Part shown: piece after piece, positions 8,066 through 13,578 of the stretch
How the letters are laid out: the number at the start of each line of letters is the position of its first letter
Numbering within the stretch: the stretch's first letter is position 1
Virus record (IMG/VR): IMGVR_UViG_3300047552_000530
Coordinates: 1-40,643 of that record
DNA length: 40,643 nucleotides
Source: a virus
Reading direction: 5' to 3' (one strand)
Translations under genes and position numbers: made by a program
The notes under the pieces: generated by a model
Told to the model about the DNA's origin: nothing
Seen by the model: the letters and a program-made list of their open reading frames with translations, nothing else
The model's database searches: none

Positions 8066-8878
8066 ATGTTTTACATCCTACTAGGCTTATTAATAGCCGA
8101 ATCTGTAGTAACTGCGTTACTCCCACAGGCTCGAGGCTTTCTTTTTGGGCAGTTAGAGGTTAAGGGATCTTTAATTTATATAGCTCTAGGGGTTTACTGG
8201 CTGAACTATTTCATCTTTGATCTGATCCAATCTTTTAAAGGGTACGCAATTACGCTCTATGCTACTACAAAAAGAGCGGAGTACTCCACTAAACTAATCA
8301 AACATCCCTACTTCAAGAAAATCTCTAACTATGCGCAAAGGGTTCAGGAGGATGTAAAACTGATGTACGTGTGCAGATACACTGTGTACGCCGAGTACTT
8401 CATCAGCGCTACTATTGTACTTCAGTTAATCTTCATCAATCTTCATCAACCTCTCTTAGTGATCTCAAGTTTAGTCTACGCAGTAGTATCAATTTTAATC
8501 GCTGTAAGATTCAATCCACGTCTTACTAGCGCAGAGAAAGTTGTCCAGCAAGAAGAAGCATCTTTTCGAGAAGCGGCGCACAGCCTATCAAGAGAAGCTT
8601 TACGAGGTCTGGAAAAAGCCAACCTTTCAGTCAAATATTCTGCTTGGATACGTACGCAATACTTGCTATTTACTAAATTGCAGTTAGGCTTTATTATTGT
8701 ACTGCCTTATTTAATTTTGCTACCTGCCTATTTATCTGCTAACCTTAGTTTAGGAGACATGATTAAGCATCAATCAACATTCTCCCTACTTGTTGTAAAT
8801 GCTGCTATATTGATTAACTACTACCCTACATGGATTATGTCCAGGGCTTCACATGAAAGAGTTAAGGAACTATTATGA
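8066..8878 (+). CDS. SbmA/BacA-like peptide-transporter membrane domain protein
   Basis: This is a polytopic inner-membrane protein of 270 residues with about five or six hydrophobic segments (around 1-20, 35-55, 105-150, 200-230, 235-255). The cytoplasmic loop HPYFKKISNYAQRVQEDVKL (80-99) carries N-x-A-QR-x-QED, the hallmark of the SbmA/BacA family and the related YddA-type ABC membrane domains. The C-terminus (SLGDMIKHQSTFSLLVVNAA, then a ...R-x-L ending) follows the order of SbmA's ITLGLMTQITNVFGQVRGAF region. It is shorter than SbmA (about 400 aa) at the N-terminus and has no ATPase domain. SbmA imports peptides using the proton gradient. Here it could change peptide uptake in the infected cell or block superinfection. 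The AGGAGG for its start lies in the last codons of the previous gene. Confidence 0.65.
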   Translation: MFYILLGLLIAESVVTALLPQARGFLFGQLEVKGSLIYIALGVYWLNYFIFDLIQSFKGYAITLYATTKRAEYSTKLIKHPYFKKISNYAQRVQEDVKLMYVCRYTVYAEYFISATIVLQLIFINLHQPLLVISSLVYAVVSILIAVRFNPRLTSAEKVVQQEEASFREAAHSLSREALRGLEKANLSVKYSAWIRTQYLLFTKLQLGFIIVLPYLILLPAYLSANLSLGDMIKHQSTFSLLVVNAAILINYYPTWIMSRASHERVKELL

Positions 8879-9147
8879 CTGAAAGATCTAAAATACCGAG
8901 GAGGCGTTCTGACAGATTTTGTATAGGTGCTTTTAATGCTTCTGGAAATGCTTATGAATCAGATATTTACAAGACTATTGAAATTATTGTACAGTGCAGT
9001 TCACACATGGAACAGTTTAGACGCTTTTACAAGAACGGTCGAGCTCGTCTCAGTCGCAGAGAGGGTGAACACGAAAGGTTGTTAAAACTCTGGAATGCCT
9101 TATTGCCTTATGGCCACATACACCAATGGATGAATAAACATGATTAA
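8875..9147 (+). CDS. RR-x-x-D family small basic protein (member 1)
   Basis: A 90-residue basic protein, coupled to the membrane gene by an ATGA overlap. Near its N-terminus it has PRRRSDRF and near its C-terminus RLSRREGEHERLLKLWNAL. These are the two boxes that recur in the following small genes: RR-x-x-D near the start and an RR-rich box leading into a hydrophobic helix near the end. This is the most divergent member and its central part is unlike the rest. There is no membrane segment. No known family is recognised; the charge suggests nucleic acid or acidic-protein binding, which is inference. Confidence 0.7.
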   Translation: MTERSKIPRRRSDRFCIGAFNASGNAYESDIYKTIEIIVQCSSHMEQFRRFYKNGRARLSRREGEHERLLKLWNALLPYGHIHQWMNKHD

Positions 9148-9343
9148 GCGCACATTACTTAGGCGTCGCGCTGACATCTTAATGGAAGATCTATATGATC
9201 TTTGGGAGCAGCGCGGTGTGGTTGTCGAAATTATCTATATACTGAAAGAGTTAGATAAAGAGCAAGGCCAAAAACGTAAAGCCGTTCCTTGGGATAGACG
9301 CACATACAAAGGTCGTAGATTATCAATAAGGGAGGTTTTATGA
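9140..9343 (+). CDS. RR-x-x-D family small basic protein (member 2)
   Basis: A 67-residue protein with both family boxes clear. RRRADILMEDLYDLWEQRG (residues 8-26) is box 1, with RR-x-x-D followed by an amphipathic helix. DRRTYKGRRLSIREVL (52-67) is box 2 at the extreme C-terminus. It overlaps the preceding gene by 8 bp and the next by 4 bp (ATGA). It is the shortest two-box member and so shows the minimal unit. Function unknown. Confidence 0.75.
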   Translation: MIKRTLLRRRADILMEDLYDLWEQRGVVVEIIYILKELDKEQGQKRKAVPWDRRTYKGRRLSIREVL

Positions 9344-9585
9344 AAACAAGAAATGAACCAGATCGCAGAGAAGGCTTCAGAATTGCTTTCTCTATTAAAA
9401 GTGCCTTTAGCTCTTCTGTAATAAAGAAAGCAGGTTATATTTGGTCTATAAGGTTTATAGAAGTTGCTTTACGATCTTTTAAAGAGTTAAAGCCTTACAA
9501 CGGGAAACTAGAACGAAGAGTACGTAGCCGTAGGAAACAAGACCTCGTGCTTCGTGAAATATTTGAATATGGAAAGGATGCTTAA
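9340..9585 (+). CDS. RR-x-x-D family small basic protein (member 3)
   Basis: An 81-residue protein with a good site (GGGAGG five bases before the ATG). Box 1 is altered (PDRREGFRIAFSIKSAF), but box 2 is typical: ERRVRSRRKQDLVLREIFEY, with two Arg pairs six residues apart and then the D-L-x-L-x-x-I helix. The middle contains a hydrophobic, aromatic stretch too short and broken for a membrane segment. It ends 2 bp before the spanin-like gene. Confidence 0.75.
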   Translation: MKTRNEPDRREGFRIAFSIKSAFSSSVIKKAGYIWSIRFIEVALRSFKELKPYNGKLERRVRSRRKQDLVLREIFEYGKDA

Positions 9586-9587
9586 AA

Positions 9588-9887
9588 ATGGTTAAGTACT
9601 TTATACTAGCAGCCGTAGCCGCTGGCATCTTTGCGTCAGGTTACATGTTACGCAGCGGGGAGGTTAAAGCTCTCAAGGCACAAGCCCAGCTGTACTCAGA
9701 TCAACTAGCCTCCCTGGCTAGCGCTGCGGATGCTGCACGTAAGTCAGCGGAAGAGGCTGCACGGAAACGTGAGGAGAGCCTGAAGAAGCTTAAGGATAGT
9801 GAGATCAACCGACTAACTACCGAGAATCTCTCGTGTAATCAAATGTTGCAAGTGGTACGTGAATGGGGTGCCAAGCATGTTGAGTAG
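9588..9887 (+). CDS. Rz-like inner-membrane spanin candidate
   Basis: A 99-residue protein with an N-terminal membrane anchor (YFILAAVAAGIFASGYML, residues 4-21) and then a long Ala/Lys/Glu coiled coil (about 28-80). It ends in a short segment with one cysteine, NLSCNQMLQVVREWGAKHVE. This is the usual architecture of i-spanins (Rz), which span the periplasm and pair with an outer-membrane lipoprotein to fuse the two membranes at lysis. The partner candidate is the lipobox protein at 10697-11104, three genes downstream rather than overlapping as in lambda. It interrupts the run of RR-x-x-D genes. Confidence 0.65.
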   Translation: MVKYFILAAVAAGIFASGYMLRSGEVKALKAQAQLYSDQLASLASAADAARKSAEEAARKREESLKKLKDSEINRLTTENLSCNQMLQVVREWGAKHVE

Positions 9888-10200
9888 ATTAGAAATTGTA
9901 AAAAGGAGGGAGGACGACCCTCTCTTATCTGTAATGGATAAGTATATTATGGATGACCGAAAGGGTGATAGAAGATACTGTGATAGATTAGCTCATCATA
10001 TATGGGAATGGCCAAAAGTAACAAATTACCGTGAGAGTCAACCTTGGTATAAGATAGGATCTGTCGACGAGGATATATTACACCGTAATAATAGACGGGG
10101 AGTAGACTACACTAGAAGGCATATAGACAAAGGAGAGCGAAATGTGCTCATAACGATTAAAAACTATATTTACCTAGAAAGGTTGAAACGGTATGGATAA
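9877..10200 (+). CDS. RR-x-x-D family small basic protein (member 4)
   Basis: The start is placed at ATG 9877, overlapping the end of the spanin-like gene by 11 bp; an upstream GTG at 9859 is possible. The 107-residue product has KRREDDPLLSVMDKYIMDD as box 1 and NRRGVDYTRRHID as box 2, with the Arg pairs eight residues apart, followed by an LITIKNYIYLERL helix. It is the longest of the canonical members. No known domain recognised. Confidence 0.7.
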   Translation: MLSRLEIVKRREDDPLLSVMDKYIMDDRKGDRRYCDRLAHHIWEWPKVTNYRESQPWYKIGSVDEDILHRNNRRGVDYTRRHIDKGERNVLITIKNYIYLERLKRYG

Positions 10201-10444
10201 ACGAAGTGAGGTATTAAGAAGAGAGCTAGATGAGCATCTAGCCTGTCTGCAAGACACTTTAAGGGATGCCGAATATGATTCATTGTTGCTACCTAATGAG
10301 ATAGCCTCTCGGACCTGGGATATAAAGAATCTATTACTGAAGGCTCCTAAAGAATGTCGTAGACGTGAAATAAGAAGGTTTGACGACGCTTATATTCAGC
10401 ATTTAATGATGATGATTTATACTATTTATAACGGTAGAACATAA
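10193..10444 (+). CDS. RR-x-x-D family small basic protein (member 5)
   Basis: An 83-residue protein that overlaps the previous gene by 8 bp. Box 1 is VLRRELDEHLACLQDTL (RRELD at 9-13). Box 2 is CRRREIRRFDDAYIQHLMMM, again two Arg pairs followed by D-x-x-I and a hydrophobic helix. The linker is mainly helical. The conserved spacing of the boxes from both ends supports common descent with members 2, 6 and 9. Confidence 0.75.
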   Translation: MDKRSEVLRRELDEHLACLQDTLRDAEYDSLLLPNEIASRTWDIKNLLLKAPKECRRREIRRFDDAYIQHLMMMIYTIYNGRT

Positions 10445-10446
10445 AG

Positions 10447-10716
10447 ATGAGAATAAACGTTAGACGAAAGTCCGATAAGTTAACTGAACTCATATTCGAA
10501 TACCGAACGTTTGGAGAGAGTAAACGTATACCTACAGCACTATATGTGTTAGCGCATCAGGTTAGTACGTATATCTACTTTGATGAAGATAGAAGAGGGT
10601 TAACTTATACCCGGCGTAAAGACTTAGGAAAACCTAAACTTAATATTTTATTCCGTATAAGATACGAAGCTAACGAGATTTTAGAGGAGGCGGAAAATGA
10701 AAGCACTCAGAAGTAA
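10447..10716 (+). CDS. RR-x-x-D family small basic protein (member 6)
   Basis: An 89-residue protein, the clearest example of the family. Box 1 is VRRKSDKLTELIFEY (RRKSD at 6-10). Box 2 is DRRGLTYTRRKDLGKPKLNI, with Asp48-Arg-Arg and Arg56-Arg-Lys-Asp eight residues apart. Box 2 is nearly the same as in member 4 (NRRGVDYTRRHID) and follows the same spacing as in member 9. It overlaps the lipobox gene by 20 bp. Function unknown. Confidence 0.75.
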   Translation: MRINVRRKSDKLTELIFEYRTFGESKRIPTALYVLAHQVSTYIYFDEDRRGLTYTRRKDLGKPKLNILFRIRYEANEILEEAENESTQK

Positions 10717-11104
10717 ACTCGCTAAAGAGATCGATAAGGATCCTGTAGCACGTAAGCAGCTGAACGATTGCCTTGCCGGAGAACGTGAGTCGTTCGAATT
10801 CCAAGGGAAAACTTACACACCTAGAAAAGTGAGAGCTCCTGAAGAGCCTGACTATCACAGGTCTGGATTAGGAGCATTCATAGTATTGCTATCCCTTTTA
10901 GCCGTCACGCTGTTCTTAACCGGCTGCGCTTCGACCAAGTCCTATATCATTAAACCATGCATCGAAAAAGTACCGGAAAAGACCGGATTAGCTCCACTGA
11001 AAGGCACGGACGGGGAGTTGCTGCGAAACTTGTTGCGCAATTACGACATCCTCACCATTGATCGAGATTTGTACTATACTATAGCTAAGGAGTGTGAGAA
11101 ATGA
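10697..11104 (+). CDS. Lipobox protein, candidate outer-membrane spanin (Rz1-like) with an N-terminal extension
   Basis: A 135-residue protein. A strong AGAGGAGG precedes ATG 10697, but the lipoprotein signal FIVLLSLLAVTLFLTGCAST sits at residues 61-80 with the lipid-receiving Cys77 (lipobox LTGC). A lipoprotein signal normally begins the protein, so 56 preceding hydrophilic residues are odd. Either a cytoplasmic domain is fused to the anchor, or an internal start is also used: TTG at 10886 has AGGAG about 11 bases upstream and would give a bare signal peptide. The 58 residues after Cys77 end in LLRNYDILTIDRDLYYTIAK, plausible for a periplasm-facing o-spanin. It is the likely partner of the Rz-like gene at 9588. 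Confidence 0.6.
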   Translation: MKALRSKLAKEIDKDPVARKQLNDCLAGERESFEFQGKTYTPRKVRAPEEPDYHRSGLGAFIVLLSLLAVTLFLTGCASTKSYIIKPCIEKVPEKTGLAPLKGTDGELLRNLLRNYDILTIDRDLYYTIAKECEK

Positions 11105-11235
11105 GTGCTTACTTAAATTTTATGGGCGGAATTATAGTTGCTATAGGTTTAACCTTACTCGCAGGGTTCTTTATAACTATACCTATTTTACTTGTAGTAT
11201 CCTGTATAGATAGTTTACGAAGGAGAAGAAGATGA
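11101..11235 (+). CDS. Small membrane protein, 44 aa
   Basis: The gene starts inside the stop of the lipobox gene (ATGA). It encodes two short hydrophobic stretches or one long one (GGIIVAIGLTLLAGFFITIP, then ILLVVSC) and ends in a run of five arginines. The positive tail would stay in the cytoplasm. It is too short to assign, and a role in lysis or membrane modification is only positional inference. Tight overlaps on both sides make it likely to be translated. Confidence 0.55.
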   Translation: MSAYLNFMGGIIVAIGLTLLAGFFITIPILLVVSCIDSLRRRRR

Positions 11236-11396
11236 GTTGGTACTTTTTTACAACAGTAGCTTTGAGCCTACTAGTAACCTTAGGGGTTCTCCTGATAAAG
11301 GATCATAAAGAAGGGTTAGAGCGGAACAATAAACGTTATCCTCTGCCATCTAAAGGTTGCTCTTGCTGCAAAGGTCGTGTCGATAAAGCGCTTTGA
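11232..11396 (+). CDS. Small membrane-anchored protein with Cys cluster, 54 aa
   Basis: The gene overlaps the previous one by 4 bp and has AGGAGAAGA in front of its ATG. The product has one N-terminal membrane segment (YFFTTVALSLLVTLGVLLI), a charged loop and a C-terminal GCSCCKGRVDKAL. The C-x-C-C cluster could bind metal or form disulfides. No family recognised. Confidence 0.55.
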   Translation: MSWYFFTTVALSLLVTLGVLLIKDHKEGLERNNKRYPLPSKGCSCCKGRVDKAL

Positions 11397-11433
11397 AATC
11401 GACATATAAAGAATACGTGTACGGAGTGTAAAC

Positions 11434-11523
11434 ATGAAAGAAAAACGCCAGAACTTAGAATATAGACGTATGGGGTTAAGGATAGCCTCCTATGCAGCAA
11501 GGAGGATTAAATATGAGCTATAA
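11434..11523 (+). CDS. RR-x-x-D family mini-protein (member 7), 29 aa
   Basis: A short open frame with GGAG eight bases before its ATG. It overlaps the next gene by 11 bp in the way typical of this run. The product, beginning MKEKRQNLEYRRMGLRIASY and ending AARRIKYEL, has two Arg pairs and an aliphatic C-terminal helix, resembling box 2 of the family alone. It may be a degraded or minimal copy. It supplies the ribosome site for the gene that follows. Confidence 0.45.
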   Translation: MKEKRQNLEYRRMGLRIASYAARRIKYEL

Positions 11524-11716
11524 TCCATTAGACCCTTCTTCTATGACTGTTGGAAAACTTTATGGATCCAGGCCCGGCTTAAACGCTTTAACTAACACCC
11601 TAGCTGACTTGGTAGGTCAGTACCGCATGTCTCCTATGGAAGCCTTCAGAATCTATAAATATTGTATGACAGGAATTGACGATGAGTCGCTCACGAAAGA
11701 AGACTCCAAGTTATAG
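11513..11716 (+). CDS. Hypothetical protein, 67 aa
   Basis: The start at ATG 11513 is chosen because AAGGAGG lies seven bases before it; a longer frame from 11492 would begin inside that ribosome site. The product is acidic, unlike its basic neighbours, with a SMTVGKLYGSRPGLNALTNT segment and a helical MSPMEAFRIYKYCM. No family recognised. Confidence 0.65.
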   Translation: MSYNPLDPSSMTVGKLYGSRPGLNALTNTLADLVGQYRMSPMEAFRIYKYCMTGIDDESLTKEDSKL

Positions 11717-11975
11717 GATCTGCGGATCTCAGCGGGCGCAAAAGAAATGGCGCAAGCAGGTTAACAAGTCTTATAGACAGGGTTGTCGCTTGGCGATGCT
11801 TAGAGATGATCCGATACTTCCGCATTGGCGCGAGTACTATAACTTATGGCAATCTCCTAATGACGGAGGTCCTACGTTATGCTTTGGCTACTGCTGGTGG
11901 ACAGCCTATTATGTCGAGAAGTACGGGGAGAGCTTAGCTCACAGAAGGGTTTATCAATTACTATATGGGAAATGA
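11682..11975 (+). CDS. Small basic phage protein of the MSRSRKKTP family
   Basis: The start at ATG 11682 gives the sequence MSRSRKKTPSYRICGSQRAQ. This opening (MSRS-x-KKTP followed by a basic stretch) is shared by a widespread group of small phage proteins of unknown function in many tailed phages. The 97-residue product has a very basic first half and an aromatic second half rich in Trp and Tyr (FGYCWWTAYYVEKYGESLAH). It overlaps the previous gene by 35 bp and ends in an ATGA junction with the next. A structural or nucleic acid-binding role has not been established for the family as far as I know. Confidence 0.6.
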   Translation: MSRSRKKTPSYRICGSQRAQKKWRKQVNKSYRQGCRLAMLRDDPILPHWREYYNLWQSPNDGGPTLCFGYCWWTAYYVEKYGESLAHRRVYQLLYGK

Positions 11976-12160
11976 CTATGACATTATGGATTGCATTACA
12001 TGCGCACTGGTTAGCATTAGGTTCGGTATTACTTATAGTATGTCTTTTAATCTTAGTTGCTATATTTGCTCCTGAAGGGTGTAAGGGTGGAGATAAGGGA
12101 GAAGCTTCAAACGCTGCGGTGGTGACGGCAGGTATCTCTATTGTAAATAGCGTGCGGTGA
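11972..12160 (+). CDS. Single-pass membrane protein, 62 aa
   Basis: It starts at the ATG overlapping the upstream stop, with a second Met two codons on. It has one strong membrane segment (ALGSVLLIVCLLILVAIFAP), then a Gly/Lys-rich turn and a small-residue C-terminus (ASNAAVVTAGISIVNSV). The size and layout would allow a holin or antiholin role, but nothing specific supports it. The stop codon lies in the left arm of a hairpin. Confidence 0.55.
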   Translation: MTMTLWIALHAHWLALGSVLLIVCLLILVAIFAPEGCKGGDKGEASNAAVVTAGISIVNSVR

Positions 12161-12205
12161 ATAACCCCGCTAATCACCGCAAAGTGGTATGTTCCAAAAT
12201 GGAAC
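12154..12205 (+). promoter_or_regulatory. Two tandem hairpins in an operon-internal gap
   Basis: GCGGTGA (12154-12160) pairs exactly with TCACCGC (12174-12180) across a 13-base loop, and GTTCCA (12191-12196) pairs with TGGAAC (12200-12205) across AAA. They fill the only sizeable gap in this tightly packed run, just before an AAGGAGG ribosome site. No U-tract follows either stem, so a simple terminator is not supported. RNA processing or protection of the downstream message is more likely. Confidence 0.4.
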
Positions 12206-12225
12206 TACCCCCTAAGGAGGACTAA

Positions 12226-12291
12226 ATGTTTAAAAGAAAGACCATTGTAGATCGTAGAGTGACTTATACCTTAATGAGAGGTTTTAAATGA
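12226..12291 (+). CDS. RR-x-x-D family mini-protein (member 8), 21 aa
   Basis: A 21-codon frame with an excellent ribosome site (AAGGAGG five bases before the ATG) and a 4-bp ATGA junction with the next family member. It encodes KRKTIVDRRVTYTLMRGFK after the initial Met, which resembles the DRR-x-x-YT segment of box 2. It could be a real micropeptide or a leader that couples translation into member 9. Confidence 0.4.
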   Translation: MFKRKTIVDRRVTYTLMRGFK

Positions 12292-12563
12292 AGAAGCGAG
12301 CATACATACAACGTCGTAAGGTAGATAACCTATTAACTGAGTTACACAACCTATTATCTCCTGCTATAGTGGCTGAGAGAGGACAAACCTTTACCTTCCA
12401 CTCTATACTAGAGTATATGCACAGTATAAAAGATCTAGTGTATAACTACGACGGGGTTGATCGCCGAAAAGTATTTTCTATGAGAAGGGTTGACATACCT
12501 TTAAGAGAGATGAGAGATGATATCCGAGATTTTAAAGTGACTCCTAGAGGGTGGAACCTATGA
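12288..12563 (+). CDS. RR-x-x-D family small basic protein (member 9)
   Basis: A 91-residue protein with both boxes well preserved. Box 1 is YIQRRKVDNLLTELHNLL (RRKVD at 9-13). Box 2 is DRRKVFSMRRVDIPLREM, with Asp58-Arg-Arg and Arg66-Arg-x-Asp eight residues apart as in member 6. It ends in an ATGA overlap with the DNA ligase. Function unknown. Confidence 0.75.
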   Translation: MKKRAYIQRRKVDNLLTELHNLLSPAIVAERGQTFTFHSILEYMHSIKDLVYNYDGVDRRKVFSMRRVDIPLREMRDDIRDFKVTPRGWNL

Positions 12564-13228
12564 TGCTAGCCACTAGAGCTTATAAGATACCTGAAGGTTG
12601 GATAGTACAGCCTAAGCTGGATGGTGTACGCGCTTATACTAAAGGAGGCGTATTGTACGCTCGATCAGGTAAGCCTATACGTAATAAAAGAGTCCAGAAG
12701 AGGTACGCTAAGTTGCCTGACGGCTTAGATGGAGAGCTAGTAGCGGTCACCTTCCCGCAGACGGTCAGTATAGTTAATAGTTACGATGCGTACGACACCT
12801 ACTTAGATTACGTACTGTTCGATTGGCATCTACCGGACATACCTTATAGCGAACGATTAAGGAGATTAGAAGCGCATGGATGGAACTGTTGGGTTATATC
12901 AGATATTGTTAGTACTGAAGGATATCCAATAGATGGGGTCATAGCACGTAATCCTGAGGGTTTATACGTACCAGGTCGTAGTAAAGACGTCTTGAAGATT
13001 AAGCAATGGGACAGTACCACTGGGGTATGTGACGAGATTGTACTAGATATACACGGTATGCCAACAGTGATACGCAGCGGCAATATTACAATATCACTTA
13101 ATACCTTAAGTCATGCCGATAGGGTGTTGATAACCGACGCTGATATTGGACGTAAGTTTGATTGGCGCTACTTATCAGGTGAGAAGAACCGTATGGCATC
13201 CTTCTTACACTGGAGAGATGACCTGTGA
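12560..13228 (+). CDS. ATP-dependent DNA ligase (small, adenylation-domain type)
   Basis: The start at ATG 12560 overlaps the upstream stop; a GTG three codons earlier would bury the ribosome site. The 222-residue protein has the ligase/capping-enzyme motifs in order: motif I QPKLDGVRAY with the AMP-accepting Lys19, motif III GLDGELVAV, motif IIIa YVLFDWHL, motif IV PIDGVIARNPEG and motif V DVLKIKQW. A short tail after motif V may be a reduced OB domain. It would seal nicks during replication. It is the last gene of the plus-strand block, and its stop lies 2 bp from the stop of the convergent holin gene. Confidence 0.85.
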   Translation: MMLATRAYKIPEGWIVQPKLDGVRAYTKGGVLYARSGKPIRNKRVQKRYAKLPDGLDGELVAVTFPQTVSIVNSYDAYDTYLDYVLFDWHLPDIPYSERLRRLEAHGWNCWVISDIVSTEGYPIDGVIARNPEGLYVPGRSKDVLKIKQWDSTTGVCDEIVLDIHGMPTVIRSGNITISLNTLSHADRVLITDADIGRKFDWRYLSGEKNRMASFLHWRDDL

Positions 13229-13230
13229 AT

Positions 13231-13425
13231 TTACTTTTTAGGCTTAAAGTCAATAATACGAACAATAAAGATTGCTATCGTCAGAACTGAGAGATAACCA
13301 GGAGGAATAGTTTCCTTTAGCTGTTCGTACATTGTACCATAAGCAAGAATAGCGCCACTTGCTAGCACTGATAGCTGAACGCTAGCGAGTTTCCAAGCCT
13401 TCTTCCAGTTCTTAATTAATTTCAT
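13231..13425 (-). CDS. Holin
   Basis: A 64-residue protein with a basic start (MKLIKNWKKAWKLASVQLS), a first membrane helix (LSVLASGAILAYG), an IPPGY loop and a second helix (LSVLTIAIFIVRIID) ending in Lys residues. The KxWKKAWKxxSVQ...IPP...RIID pattern matches a common class of phage holins with two membrane segments. GGAG lies about nine bases before its ATG, inside the preceding gene. It is the last gene of the late minus-strand operon, so it is made with the structural proteins. That suits lysis timing. Confidence 0.8.
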   Translation of the reverse strand: MKLIKNWKKAWKLASVQLSVLASGAILAYGTMYEQLKETIPPGYLSVLTIAIFIVRIIDFKPKK

Positions 13426-13576
13426 GGCGTCTCTCCATTAGATTATCCAAGCGCTCTACAATACGGGCAAGCTGTATTTTGACGTCGGTCAAATCGCCGT
13501 GAAGGCGTATTACTATACCTCCAAGACCCAAAGTTACCGCTGTAAAGACGGCAAAAACAAATGTATTGAAATCCAT
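13412..13576 (-). CDS. Small membrane protein with coiled coil next to the holin (holin accessory candidate)
   Basis: A 54-residue frame with AAGGG before its ATG, overlapping the holin by 14 bp. It has an N-terminal membrane helix (FVFAVFTAVTLGLGGIVI) and then a charged heptad-like helix (DVKIQLARIVERLDNLMERR). Tiny anchored coiled-coil proteins beside holins are common in phages and may act as antiholins or as XhlA-like accessory proteins. The identity here rests on layout and position. Confidence 0.6.
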   Translation of the reverse strand: MDFNTFVFAVFTAVTLGLGGIVIRLHGDLTDVKIQLARIVERLDNLMERRHEIN

Positions 13577-13578
13577 GA

